64,000 bases of DNA from CAZSLI01 sp964607705 (GCA_964607705.1 CAZSLI010000003.1:1-64000), one strand, 5' to 3'. Shown: positions 25,765 through 34,489, counted from the first letter of the stretch. The notes: generated by a model from the letters alone, not told the origin. Numbers and translations are program-made.

Positions 25765-27109
25765 TGGCCTTTGCGGCCTCGGATTTCTTCTCGCCGCGGC
25801 CGAGGATGCTCCTTATGAGACCCACGTGCGGGTTCTTGCCTTCCGGGTTGCTGTCGAGACCGTAGAGGAAGCGCGCCGTCTCGACGTAGGCGTAGCCGTC
25901 CTTCTCGCCGGCCGCCTGCTTGAGCCGCGCGGTCGGTCCGTGCAGCATCTTGTTGGTGATCGCCGAGGTGAGTGCCTCGATCGTCTTGACGTCCTTCTCG
26001 GAGAGTCCGTTGAGGCGCTTGAGGGCCTTCTCGAGCTCCTCGATCCTGACCGCCTCGGCCTTTGCCCTTATGGCGGCAACCGTGGGCACGACCTCGAGTG
26101 ACTCGAGCCAGTGCTCGAACTCGTTCATCTCTTCTTCGATGATGACCTCGGCGCGCTTGGCCTCGGCCATGCGCTCCTCGAGGTTCGATGAGACGACGCC
26201 ATTGAGATCATCGATGTCGTAGAGGAAGACGTCGGACACGCTGCCGCATGCCGGGTCGATGTCGCGAGGCACCGCGATGTCGATGAGGAAGAGCGGGTCG
26301 CGCCGCTGCTTGGACGCCTTCGCGACCCGGTCCTTGGTGATCACATAGTGCGTGGCGGCCGTCGACGAGATCACGATGTCCGCCTCACGCATGCGGTCGA
26401 ACATGTCGTCGTAGCGGATGGCCTCGCCGTCGAACTTCTCGGCGAGTTCCTCGGCGCGCTCGTAGGTGCGGTTGGCGACGAGTACCCGCTTGACGCCGTT
26501 GGCGACGAGGTGCTTGGCAGTGAGCTCGCTCATCTTGCCGGCGCCCAGGATCATGACGCAGCGGCCCTCGAGCGTGTCGAAGACCTTCTTCGCGAGCTCG
26601 ATGGCGGCATAGCTGATCGACACCGCGTTCTCGCCGATCTCGGTCTCGGTGCGGACGCGCTTGCCCACCTCGAAGCTCTGGCGGAACAGCTTGTTGAAGA
26701 TGCGGCCCGACGCGCCGTTGATGAAGGAGTGCTCGTACGCCTCCTTCACCTGGCCGAGGATCTGAGCCTCGCCGAGCACCATGGAGTCGAGCGACGCGAC
26801 GACCCGGAAGAGGTGCCTGACCACGGCCTCGCCCTCGGAGAGGTAGAGGTAGCGGACCAGCTCGTGCCGGTCGAGGTCATGGTAGTCGGCCATGAAATCG
26901 ATGATGGCCGCCTGGCCGTCGTACCCCGCAGCGGTGACCGCGTAGATCTCGGTGCGGTTGCAGGTCGACACGATGACGGCCTCTGCGACAGCGTCGGACG
27001 AGGTGAGAAGCGCGAGCGCCTCCTCCTGGCGAGGAGCCGGGAAGGTGAGCTTCTCACGAATCTCAACCGGAGCGGTCTTGTGGCTCAGTCCGACAAGCGT
27101 CAGATGCAT
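25736..27109 (-). CDS. hemA: Glutamyl-tRNA reductase
   Basis: First step of the C5 route: reduces Glu-tRNA(Glu) to glutamate-1-semialdehyde with NADPH. The 457-residue product has the catalytic Cys in VSTCNRTEIY, the substrate loop SLDSMVLGEAQILGQVKEAY, the NADPH site GAGKMSELTAKHL and the C-terminal dimerisation helices. N terminus MHLTLVGLSHKTAPVEIREK is standard, fixing the ATG at 27109. A GGTGAGG lies about 13 nt before it, a long spacing. The 170-nt leader upstream has unusual structure (see the entry for 27186-27280). It is followed directly by hemC and hemD. Confidence 0.97.
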   Translation of the reverse strand: MHLTLVGLSHKTAPVEIREKLTFPAPRQEEALALLTSSDAVAEAVIVSTCNRTEIYAVTAAGYDGQAAIIDFMADYHDLDRHELVRYLYLSEGEAVVRHLFRVVASLDSMVLGEAQILGQVKEAYEHSFINGASGRIFNKLFRQSFEVGKRVRTETEIGENAVSISYAAIELAKKVFDTLEGRCVMILGAGKMSELTAKHLVANGVKRVLVANRTYERAEELAEKFDGEAIRYDDMFDRMREADIVISSTAATHYVITKDRVAKASKQRRDPLFLIDIAVPRDIDPACGSVSDVFLYDIDDLNGVVSSNLEERMAEAKRAEVIIEEEMNEFEHWLESLEVVPTVAAIRAKAEAVRIEELEKALKRLNGLSEKDVKTIEALTSAITNKMLHGPTARLKQAAGEKDGYAYVETARFLYGLDSNPEGKNPHVGLIRSILGRGEKKSEAAKANEMGDSIGC

Positions 27110-27185
27110 GCGGCCGGTATCGCCTCACCAGGTCTATTTACTCGCTTCGGACCCTGGCCGGGTCCTCGGCGTTCGGACACAGATG

Positions 27186-27280
27186 CGCCCTCGCCGGTGC
27201 GGTGCGTTGTTGTTCAGGCAAGCAGGCCCGGCGAGGGCGATGTCATACAGCTATTGCGCACCACTGCACGTTGCCTGAAC
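27186..27280 (-). promoter_or_regulatory. hemA leader: interleaved inverted repeats, candidate pseudoknot RNA
   Basis: In the minus-strand transcript the order is A (GTTCAGGCAA, 27280-27271), B (CGCCCTCGCCGG, 27239-27228), A' (TTGCCTGAAC, 27221-27212), B' (CCGGCGAGGGCG, 27197-27186). A pairs perfectly with A' (10 bp) and B with B' (12 bp), so A' lies in the loop of the B hairpin: the geometry of an H-type pseudoknot, or of two competing folds. A further hairpin GGACCC-GGCCA-GGGTCC follows at 27165-27149. No known riboswitch consensus (for example the B12 box) is recognisable. A pair of protein-binding sites is the alternative reading of A and A'. Confidence 0.55.
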
Positions 27281-27286
27281 GCTCGG

Positions 27287-27295
27287 ATTCTACCA
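27287..27295 (-). promoter_or_regulatory. Extended -10 promoter of hemA
   Basis: TGGTAGAAT on the minus strand: TGN plus TAGAAT (27292-27287). Transcription would start near 27280, exactly where the GTTCAGGCAA element begins. The -35 region (TGGCGC) is poor, as allowed for extended -10 promoters. The ccmE promoter has the same layout. Confidence 0.6.
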
Positions 27296-27376
27296 TCGGC
27301 GCAGCAGGTGCGCCACTTGAGAACCCTTAACAGACGGGAGCAAACCCCCTGCCGACGAGCATGAACGTCCGCCGAA

Positions 27377-28213
27377 TCACTGATGCTCCTTGCGCGCCTT
27401 ACTCACATCGCCGTCGACGATGGCGTAGAAGATCTCGGGGGCGACGCCCTTGAGCCGGAAGTAGAACGCCGAGAGGGCGTCGGGGATGACCATGAACTTG
27501 TCCGTCCCGACCGCTTTGACGACCGCTTCGGCGACCTTTTCGGCAGGTACGGGTTTGATGTTGCCGGCGATGACGTCGGTCTCGCGCGGGCGCAGCGTGT
27601 GTTCGAACGCGAGCGCGGGCGTGTCGGTGTCGGGCGGGCAGACGCACGACACCACGACACCGGCGGGTCGCATCTCGAAACGCAGCGCCTCCGAGAAGCC
27701 CACGACCGCATACTTCGCCGCCGAGTAGCCGGTGTAGCCGTAGATTCCCAGGTAGCCTGCGACCGAGGAGACGTTGATGATGTGACCGCTGCCTCGCTCC
27801 GTCATCTTGCCTGCCACCGCGCGACACGGGTTCACGACGCTCCAGAAGCCGCATGACATGTTCACGTCGAAATGCTCACGCGGCATCGTCACGAACTCGC
27901 CGGGGTAGATGACGCCGGCGGAGTTCACGAGTACATCCGGTACCCCGTGCTCGGCGAACAGCTGCTCGAAGGCCGCGTCGGTCGCCGCCGCATCGGACAG
28001 GTCTGCCGAGTAGGCGGCCACAAAGTGGCCTCCGTTGCCGATGAGGCCGCGCAGCTCCTCGGCGGCCGCGTCGAGCTTGGCCTGGTCGCGAGCCACGATC
28101 GCTACCGAGGCACCCTCGCGGGCGAACGACTTCGCGGCCGCGAGCCCGATGCCGCTGCTGCCGCCGGTCACCACGACAAACGAATCCGCGATCGCAACCT
28201 GCGATGGCTTCAC
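27377..28213 (-). CDS. Short-chain dehydrogenase/reductase
   Basis: A 278-residue classical SDR: cofactor motif VTGGSSGIGLAAAKSFAREG, NSAG in place of the usual NNAG, the catalytic Ser in NVSSVAGYLG and the YxxxK pair in YSAAKYAVVGF. The C-terminal region (PDTDTPALAFEHTLRPRET, then helices ending in SALSAFYFRLKG-like sequence) resembles 3-ketodihydrosphingosine reductases and related lipid reductases, so a lipid or ketone substrate is possible. The GTG start at 28213 overlaps the stop of the precorrin-2 dehydrogenase gene by 4 nt. No link to tetrapyrroles is evident from sequence. Confidence 0.8.
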   Translation of the reverse strand: MKPSQVAIADSFVVVTGGSSGIGLAAAKSFAREGASVAIVARDQAKLDAAAEELRGLIGNGGHFVAAYSADLSDAAATDAAFEQLFAEHGVPDVLVNSAGVIYPGEFVTMPREHFDVNMSCGFWSVVNPCRAVAGKMTERGSGHIINVSSVAGYLGIYGYTGYSAAKYAVVGFSEALRFEMRPAGVVVSCVCPPDTDTPALAFEHTLRPRETDVIAGNIKPVPAEKVAEAVVKAVGTDKFMVIPDALSAFYFRLKGVAPEIFYAIVDGDVSKARKEHQ

Positions 28214-28893
28214 CCGGGCTCCCCCTCCGTAGTCGTATCGTCTTCCGTCACGCATGACTGCTCGGCCTCGTCCAACAGCTGCTGGGCAGTCACCTGCTCT
28301 CCGGCCGCGAGGCGCTCGCGTACGGACGGCTGGGAAGCGGCATCCATCGCGCGCGCCATATCAGCGGCGTCCTCGTAGCGTCCGGCCGCGAGCGCCCGAA
28401 CCTCCGAGAGCAGCTGTATCCAGGCGGCCCACTCGTCACCGAGGTCGGCATCGAGTTGCCGGCGCAGGGCTTTCGCGGCCTCTGGGGCCAGCCCGCCCGT
28501 CGAGATGGCGATCTCGAGGGACCCACGCCGAAGCACGCTCGGCATGATGAAGTTGCACAGTTCAGGGACGTCGGCCACGTTGATCAGGCAGCCGAGTGAC
28601 TCGGCCTCCGCATGCACGGCCCGTCGGATCTCGTCGTCCTCGGTCACGCACAGCGCGAGGAATGCGCCGTTGAGGTCGCCTCGCACGTAGGAGCGCTGTT
28701 CGATGACGAGCGCGCCCTCCTGCTGACCCTCAAGCAGCGACTCGCTGGGTGCGGGGGTGATCACGACGATGTCGGCGCCGTAGCGAGCCAGTTGACGCGC
28801 TCGCTTCTCGGCAGCGGGACCCTCGCCGACGATCACAACGGGGCGCGCCTCCAAGTCGAGGAAGACCGGGAAGTAGCGCTTGCTCGCCACCAC
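28210..28893 (-). CDS. Precorrin-2 dehydrogenase / sirohydrochlorin ferrochelatase-type protein (CysG N-terminal domain)
   Basis: A 227-residue protein of the Met8/CysG-N family, which oxidises precorrin-2 to sirohydrochlorin and may insert iron to give siroheme. It has FPVFLDLEARPVVIVGEGPA (NAD site), the conserved NVADVPELCNFIMPSVLRRG, then LEIAISTGGLAPEAAKALR. The C-terminal 60 residues are acidic and less conserved. GTG start at 28893, 1 nt after the upstream gene. In a genome region with hemA, C, D, B and an AhbD-like protein, it points to siroheme, and perhaps heme made through siroheme. The uroporphyrinogen methyltransferase needed before it is not in this window. Confidence 0.9.
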   Translation of the reverse strand: MVASKRYFPVFLDLEARPVVIVGEGPAAEKRARQLARYGADIVVITPAPSESLLEGQQEGALVIEQRSYVRGDLNGAFLALCVTEDDEIRRAVHAEAESLGCLINVADVPELCNFIMPSVLRRGSLEIAISTGGLAPEAAKALRRQLDADLGDEWAAWIQLLSEVRALAAGRYEDAADMARAMDAASQPSVRERLAAGEQVTAQQLLDEAEQSCVTEDDTTTEGEPG

Positions 28894-28894
28894 G

Positions 28895-29740
28895 TCAGGA
28901 AAGGCCGAAGACGTGGAAACCGACCGGCAGGCTGCGGGCGATGATCGAAAGCGCGACGACGAAGATGAGCCCGACCACCGCGACCCAGGCCGAGACCCGG
29001 GTCGAGACCTGATGGCGGTAGACGAGTACCAGGTAGAGGCCGTACGTGAACCAGACCACGCCCGACATCATGACCCGCGGGTCCTGCCACCAGCCACCGA
29101 CGTCGGTCTGGATCGCACGAACGATGCCCAGCGTGAGCCCCGCAGTGTAGACGGGGAATGCGAGCGAGACCGCGCGGACCGAGACGTTCTGCAGCGTGGC
29201 AAGTGACGGCAGGCGGCGCGAGACCTTGCTGCTCTTGTGGTGCTTCAGCTGCGCACTCTGGTACAGGTACAGCGCCGAGGAGACCGCGGCGAACAGGAAG
29301 CCTGCGTTCGCGAAGATGATGAGCGCCACGTGGAAGGCCACGCCGTAACCGGAGATGAGCCGAAGCTGCTCGTCGTTGAGGCTGTAGCCAGCGGTAGGGC
29401 CACCTACGAGCATAGCCGCGATCATCAGCACGACGGCCACCGGGATGAGGAACGCCCCGTAGACGCGGATCCGCAGCAGGTGCTCCATCACGAAGTACAG
29501 CAGCACGACGGCCCAGGCGGCGAGAACGAGCTGGTTCTCGCCGGTGAAGAGCGTGCCGTGGGTCGCGATCGAGTTGGCGCCGATCGATGCGGTCTGGCAG
29601 ATGAAGCCGGCACCGGTCAGGAACCGGGCCCACCAGCCCACGCTAGGGCGCTTGAGGATGAACTGGTAGGCGTAGAGAACCGTCGCGCCGACATAGAGCG
29701 CGAGCGAGAACCAGAAGAGTACGAGTGCAGCCTGCTCCAC
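28895..29740 (-). CDS. CcsA/HemX-type cytochrome c assembly membrane protein
   Basis: A 281-residue protein with eight hydrophobic helices and a tryptophan-rich motif, GGWWQDPRVMMSG, in the periplasmic loop, as in the heme-handling family that includes CcsA, CcsB partners, CcmC and HemX. Several conserved-looking histidines lie in or near helices (for example EHLLRIRV, AFHVALIIF, YRHQVS). In Bacillus the gene at this position of the hem operon is hemX; here it lies between ccm genes and siroheme/hemA genes and could serve either set. GTG start at 29740. Confidence 0.82.
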   Translation of the reverse strand: MEQAALVLFWFSLALYVGATVLYAYQFILKRPSVGWWARFLTGAGFICQTASIGANSIATHGTLFTGENQLVLAAWAVVLLYFVMEHLLRIRVYGAFLIPVAVVLMIAAMLVGGPTAGYSLNDEQLRLISGYGVAFHVALIIFANAGFLFAAVSSALYLYQSAQLKHHKSSKVSRRLPSLATLQNVSVRAVSLAFPVYTAGLTLGIVRAIQTDVGGWWQDPRVMMSGVVWFTYGLYLVLVYRHQVSTRVSAWVAVVGLIFVVALSIIARSLPVGFHVFGLS

Positions 29741-29841
29741 GTCGCCTACAGCCTTTCCGAGTCGATAGCGCCCGCGCGGCGAGCGCTACCAGTATACGGG
29801 TCTTCGACCCGAGAGGAGCCGAGGCCCCTCGGCCGGCGGTA

Positions 29842-30027
29842 CTAGCCGTTCGCCCGGCGGGCGACGGAGTCCTCGAGCACCTGAAGCTGCTTCTCCAGAG
29901 CGCTCACTCGGCGGATGCCGAGGGCGATGTACACGATCAGCCCGAGCCACAGGAGCACGTACGCCGCGAGCACATACGGAGCAGCTCCGAGGACGGTGCG
30001 GTAGATCTCGGTGAGAATGGGATCCAT
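29842..30027 (-). CDS. ccmD: CcmD-like small heme exporter protein
   Basis: A 61-residue protein with one helix (about residues 17-35, YVLAAYVLLWLGLIVYIAL), followed by a charged coiled segment (RRVSALEKQLQVLEDSVARR). This size, topology and place directly after ccmC fit CcmD, which stabilises the CcmABC-CcmE complex. I prefer the ATG at 30027, whose AAAGGA lies 8 nt upstream, over the ATG at 30033, which overlaps that site. Sequence conservation in CcmD is low, so context carries the call. Confidence 0.78.
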   Translation of the reverse strand: MDPILTEIYRTVLGAAPYVLAAYVLLWLGLIVYIALGIRRVSALEKQLQVLEDSVARRANG

Positions 30028-30045
30028 CGTCATTTCCTTTCGGGA

Positions 30046-30852
30046 TTAGCCCTCGAGGGCGGCTTTGATCGCGTCGAGCTTCTCTTCGGCGAACGCCTCG
30101 CGCTCGCGGAACTGGAAGACCACCCAGGCGATCATCAGCATGCCGAAGAGGCCGATGAGGAACGCTGAGAGCTGCACGGGGGTGAGCCCGCCGCCACTGC
30201 GCAGGACGACCGGGTGCACGGAGTTCGGGATGAGGCGCGTGATCGCGAAAGAGATCGGCGCGTCGAGGAAGGCGATGATGCCGAAGACTGCGGCGTAGGT
30301 GGCGCGGCGCTCCTCGTCTTCGATCGAGTTGCGAAGCACGAAGTACGCGATGACGAGCAGCGTCATGATGAAGTAGGTGGTGAGCCGCGGCTCCCACACC
30401 CACCAGGCGCCCCACTCGAAGCGCGTCCACAGGTCACCGGTGATCAATGTCAGGATGACGAAGAGTAGGGTGACCTCGGTGGCGATCTTGGCCTTCGTGT
30501 CGTACTTCTTGTCCTTGGTCATCAGGAAACGGATGCCGTAGTACGCGGTGAAGAAGAAGATCAGGAAGCTCGAGATAGCCACGGGCACGTGGAAGTAGAA
30601 GATCTTCTGGCTGAACAGCAACTGCTGGCTGACGGCCACGCCGTTGATGATCGCAGTACCTCCCACCCCCGCGCCCACGACGAGCGGCGCGAAGAAGAAT
30701 GCGAGCACGAAGTCCGTCACCGTCAGCGCCGCGCCGAGGCCGAGGAGCAGGTACATCCACCCGTTCCTGGTCAGGCCGATGAAGGTGCGCGGCTTCTCGG
30801 CCACGGTCTTGCCTTCAGCGCTCTGGGTCGTATCCAACGATGTGCCTCCCAT
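30046..30852 (-). CDS. ccmC: Heme exporter protein CcmC
   Basis: A 268-residue protein with six main helices that passes heme to CcmE in cytochrome c maturation System I. The tryptophan-rich heme-binding motif is WGAWWVWEPRLTT, between helices, and periplasmic-side His residues include KIFYFHVPVAISS and SVHPVVLRSGGG. An N-terminal tail of about 25 polar residues precedes the first helix. It lies 10 nt after ccmB and 18 nt before ccmD. Confidence 0.95.
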   Translation of the reverse strand: MGGTSLDTTQSAEGKTVAEKPRTFIGLTRNGWMYLLLGLGAALTVTDFVLAFFFAPLVVGAGVGGTAIINGVAVSQQLLFSQKIFYFHVPVAISSFLIFFFTAYYGIRFLMTKDKKYDTKAKIATEVTLLFVILTLITGDLWTRFEWGAWWVWEPRLTTYFIMTLLVIAYFVLRNSIEDEERRATYAAVFGIIAFLDAPISFAITRLIPNSVHPVVLRSGGGLTPVQLSAFLIGLFGMLMIAWVVFQFREREAFAEEKLDAIKAALEG

Positions 30853-30862
30853 CGAACGGCGG

Positions 30863-31606
30863 CTATGCGCCGATTATGAACTCGTAGAGCCCGAAGGCCG
30901 CCAGGAGCATTATCGCATCGTATCCCGCGGCGAGGCCCAACGACTGCCAGTACACCTGGGTCCAGCCACTTGCGAACACCAAGTCGCCCATGATGACCGC
31001 CGTACCGGCCGCGATGACAGCGTAGAGCAGCGGGAACATGATCGGCACGAACAGCACCGCGAGGATGAAGTCCTTGCCCTTGGTGTTCACCGACATAGTC
31101 GCAAGCATCGTGCCCATTCCTGCGATCCCGATCGAGCCGACCAGCAGTGCGAGCGCGAGCATCCATATCGGGCCCGCGAGGTCGACGTTGAGCAGGAACA
31201 GGAAGTAGAACAGCGGCACGACGAGCACCTCGACCAGCAGCAGGAAGATGAGGTTGCCCACCGCCTTGCCGAAGAATATGACCGGGCGGTCGATCGGCGA
31301 CAGCAGCAGCGCGTCGAGACACCCCTGGTCCTTCTCGTGAACTAGCGAGCGATTGAGCCCGAGGAGCGACGTGAAGACGATGGCGAGCCACAGGAGACCG
31401 GCGCCGATGTAGCCGACCTTGAACGAGCTGCCGGCCTGCGACAGTGCCAAGTAGTAGATGAGCAGCACGAGAAATGCGTACAGGCCCATCGACGTGAGCA
31501 TCTCCTTGGTGCGCAGCTCCATGACGATGTCCTTGCGCAGGATCGCCTTGAACTGCCTCCAGGACGAGATGTGCGTGCCGGTGGCGGCAGCGGCCTTATC
31601 GGCCAT
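30863..31606 (-). CDS. ccmB: Heme exporter protein CcmB (ABC permease)
   Basis: A 247-residue protein with six hydrophobic helices, the membrane subunit of the CcmAB transporter. The N-terminal cytoplasmic stretch ILRKDIVMELRTKEMLTSMG and the block FTSLLGLNRSLVHEKDQGCL with LDALLLSPIDR are family hallmarks. The ATG directly follows the ccmA stop, so the two are coupled. CcmAB uses ATP to release holo-CcmE from CcmC. Confidence 0.95.
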   Translation of the reverse strand: MADKAAAATGTHISSWRQFKAILRKDIVMELRTKEMLTSMGLYAFLVLLIYYLALSQAGSSFKVGYIGAGLLWLAIVFTSLLGLNRSLVHEKDQGCLDALLLSPIDRPVIFFGKAVGNLIFLLLVEVLVVPLFYFLFLLNVDLAGPIWMLALALLVGSIGIAGMGTMLATMSVNTKGKDFILAVLFVPIMFPLLYAVIAAGTAVIMGDLVFASGWTQVYWQSLGLAAGYDAIMLLAAFGLYEFIIGA

Positions 31607-32338
31607 CTAGCTCACCCCCATGCCGACGGTCGCCCGGTACGTCGCCGAGAACTCCGCCTCGTCGATGTTCCCGCTCTCGTCGAAGAGCACGACCTTGCCC
31701 TTGGCCAGGATGAGCGCATGACTGCACAGCTCGAGGCCCTTCTGGAGGTCATGGCTGACCATGACGAAGGTATGCTCGCCGCGCACCTGCGCGATCAGCG
31801 AGTCGAGGATGTCCATCGCGTGCGGATCGAGCCCCGAGTAGGGCTCGTCGAGGAAGATGACCTCGGGCTTGTGCAGAAGCGCGCGAGCGATCGACAGCCG
31901 CTGGAGCATACCGCGCGAGAACCCGCTGACGAGGTCGAGGCGACGGTGGTCGAGCTCGACCGCGGTGAGGAGCTCGCGGATGCGCTCCTTAGGGTTCTCG
32001 AGGCAGTAGATCTCCGCGAAGAACTCGAGGTTCTCTTCTGCCGAGAGGTCCGGGTAGAGGAGCGGGTTGTGACTGATGAACCCGATCCGTTCCCTGAGCG
32101 CGACCGCGTCTTCGACCACGTCGAGCCCGAGCACCTTCGCAGATCCGCTCGACGGGTTGGTCAGCGTCGACAGGATCTTGAGCATCGTGGTCTTGCCGGC
32201 GCCGTTCGGTCCGAAGATCGAAAGGAACGACCCTGTCGGGACTTCGAAGCTCACCTTATCCAGGGCCTTGCGCGCACCGAAGGTCCGGGACAAGTCCCGG
32301 ACCTCCAGCGCAAGAGTCATTGTGGTGGAATCCGCCAC
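31607..32338 (-). CDS. ccmA: Heme exporter ATP-binding protein CcmA
   Basis: A 243-residue ABC ATPase: Walker A GPNGAGKTTML, Q-loop region ISHNPLLYPDLS, signature FSRGMLQRLSIARAL, Walker B VIFLDEPYSGLD and the H-loop MVSHDL. The start at 32338 (MADSTTM) directly follows the ccmF stop; a second ATG six codons later is possible. With ccmB downstream it makes the CcmAB transporter. Confidence 0.94.
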   Translation of the reverse strand: MADSTTMTLALEVRDLSRTFGARKALDKVSFEVPTGSFLSIFGPNGAGKTTMLKILSTLTNPSSGSAKVLGLDVVEDAVALRERIGFISHNPLLYPDLSAEENLEFFAEIYCLENPKERIRELLTAVELDHRRLDLVSGFSRGMLQRLSIARALLHKPEVIFLDEPYSGLDPHAMDILDSLIAQVRGEHTFVMVSHDLQKGLELCSHALILAKGKVVLFDESGNIDEAEFSATYRATVGMGVS

Positions 32339-34489
32339 CTAGCGCGCCGCAGCTTTCGCGCGCTTGGAGCCGGCAGTCTTGCCGCTCGGAACCACTACGG
32401 GCTCCGGCGTCCGCTTCGGCCACGCGGCGATGCCGCCGCCCAGCAGAACCAGGATGAAGCCGACCCAGGAGAACCAGATGAGCGGGTTGATCTTCACGTT
32501 CATCGACAGCGACGCGTTGTCACCCTCACCTTGGTTGCCCTCCCACACCACGAACACGTCGCGGAGCGGCTCGGACAGTACGGCGGCGTTCAGGCGGGTC
32601 TGCTGCTGACGTGCGAACGCGGTGCGGCCCGGCTGAACGGTGCCGATCGGCTTGCCGTTCTTCGTCACCGAGAACGTGGCGACGGCGTCAGTGTCGCCGT
32701 TGGGGAGCGGCTTGTCCTGCAGGCCCTGGTACGTGAACGTGTACTCGGCGACCTTGAACGAGCTGCCCTGCTTGTCCGGCACCAGGGTCTTCACGTCGCG
32801 CACGTACATCGCGGAGCCGACCAGGCCGATGAGGATGATGCCGATACCGATGTGGGTGAGGTAGCCGCCCGACTGGGTACGCGCCTTGGACAGGATGCTC
32901 CACAGCGACGCCCAGAAGCCGTCACCACGGGCCGACGAGCGCTTACGCGCGCCGTCGACGAACAGCCAGACGGCCGTCGTCACGATGAGCGAGGCGGCGA
33001 CGAAGGCCAGGAGAGCAAGTCCGTGGTAGATGAAGCTGGGACCGAAGGCGAGGTAGTCCTCGGCACCCTTGCCACCCTGCTTGACCATGAAGTCGTAGAT
33101 CGGCTTGAGGTTGAAATACCACTCGGCTGCGAGCAGGGCCACGAAGACGCCGGCTGCTGCGAGCGGCCACTTCACGCGCTTCCAGAAGGTCGCCTTGTCG
33201 GTCGCTCGCCACGCGAGGATCGGGCAGACGGCCAGGATGAACGCGTACAGGATGCCGATGGGCCGAGCGAGCAGGTTGTAGGTGGTGATGCCGATCGACT
33301 GCCCACCGAAGGGCATCCAACTCGGCAGCGCCGAGCTGACCGTCATGTAGGCGACAAGCAGCGCCGCGACGATCATGAGCAGGTTGTTGAAGTAGTACGC
33401 GGCTTCCTTGCTGGTAAGCGATTCGAAGTCATCGTTGCCGTCGTACGAACTGCCGCGAAGCCACAGCCCCACGGCGGTAATGACGATCGGTGCGACGATC
33501 ATGAAGCCGAACAGCCACTTGCTGACCGGGTCCTCCTGGAACGCGTGGACCGACTGGACGATGCCCGATCGGGTGATGAACGTGCCGAGGACGACGAGCG
33601 AGAAGGAGATGCTCGCGTTCCAGATGGCCCAGCGCTTGAAGCCGTCGCGACGGCGATACACGGTGAAGCTGTGGATCAGGGCGACGCCCGTCAGCCACGG
33701 AAGCAGCGACGCGTTTTCGACCGGGTCCCACGCCCAGTAGCCACCCCAGCCGAGTACGACGTAGGCCCAGATCGAGCCGAGCCCGATACCGGCGCCGAGG
33801 AACAACCAGGAGAAGACGGTGATGCGGTCGACGATCTCGACCCACTTCTTCGAGGGGTCGTTGACGATGAGCGACGCCATCGCGAAGGCGAACGCGATGG
33901 TCATACCCGCATAGCCAACGAACAACGTGGGCGGATGCAGGATCATCGCCCAGTGCTGCAAGAGCGGGTTCATGGCGGTCGTCGTGAGCAGCTCCCCGTT
34001 GGGCCCCAGCCACTCGGCGGGGCTGGCCTTGAACGGGGCGTTCGGCTTCGAGAACATCATCGCCGCGCCGAAGAAGGCGAGCACGACGTTCGTGACCATC
34101 AGACCCATGTTCGAGAGGTCGTCGGTCTTGTCCATGCGCTTCCACGCGACCCATGCGGCGAAGCACGCCAGCAACCACGCCCAGAACAGCAGCGAGCCCT
34201 CACGGCCGGCCCACAAGCCTGAGATCTTGTAGAGCCACGCAAGGCTGGACACGTCGGTCGGGTGGTTCTCCGCAACGTACTGGAAGCGGAAGTCGTTGCG
34301 GAAGAACGCCACCAGGAGCGTCGTGATCGCCACGGTATAGGAACCAAAGGCGGCGAACGTCGCCAAGTAGCCGGCGTTGGTGACCGACTCGCCCTCGACC
34401 TCGCCGAGACTGCGGCCCCATAGCAGGGCCCCGATGGCGATGATGCCCGCCACGAATCCCACGCCGAGGAATATCTGTCCTACGATCAT
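32339..34489 (-). CDS. ccmF: Heme lyase CcmF
   Basis: A 716-residue protein with about fifteen hydrophobic helices that attaches heme from CcmE to apocytochromes c. The tryptophan-rich motif GWGGYWAWDPVENASLLPWL is intact, and conserved His regions include LQHWAMILHPPTLFVGYAG and ALIHSFTVYRRR. The large soluble loop before the last helix is present (from ARKRSSARG to KINPLIW). AGGAG sits 6 nt before the ATG at 34489. No ccmH or ccmI partner is visible in this window. Confidence 0.96.
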   Translation of the reverse strand: MIVGQIFLGVGFVAGIIAIGALLWGRSLGEVEGESVTNAGYLATFAAFGSYTVAITTLLVAFFRNDFRFQYVAENHPTDVSSLAWLYKISGLWAGREGSLLFWAWLLACFAAWVAWKRMDKTDDLSNMGLMVTNVVLAFFGAAMMFSKPNAPFKASPAEWLGPNGELLTTTAMNPLLQHWAMILHPPTLFVGYAGMTIAFAFAMASLIVNDPSKKWVEIVDRITVFSWLFLGAGIGLGSIWAYVVLGWGGYWAWDPVENASLLPWLTGVALIHSFTVYRRRDGFKRWAIWNASISFSLVVLGTFITRSGIVQSVHAFQEDPVSKWLFGFMIVAPIVITAVGLWLRGSSYDGNDDFESLTSKEAAYYFNNLLMIVAALLVAYMTVSSALPSWMPFGGQSIGITTYNLLARPIGILYAFILAVCPILAWRATDKATFWKRVKWPLAAAGVFVALLAAEWYFNLKPIYDFMVKQGGKGAEDYLAFGPSFIYHGLALLAFVAASLIVTTAVWLFVDGARKRSSARGDGFWASLWSILSKARTQSGGYLTHIGIGIILIGLVGSAMYVRDVKTLVPDKQGSSFKVAEYTFTYQGLQDKPLPNGDTDAVATFSVTKNGKPIGTVQPGRTAFARQQQTRLNAAVLSEPLRDVFVVWEGNQGEGDNASLSMNVKINPLIWFSWVGFILVLLGGGIAAWPKRTPEPVVVPSGKTAGSKRAKAAAR

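Noticed and set aside
31571..34222. An 883-codon plus-strand open frame opposite ccmB, ccmA and ccmF
   Set aside because: The minus-strand genes have complete family motifs; the antisense frame has none and stays open because stops are rare at this GC content.
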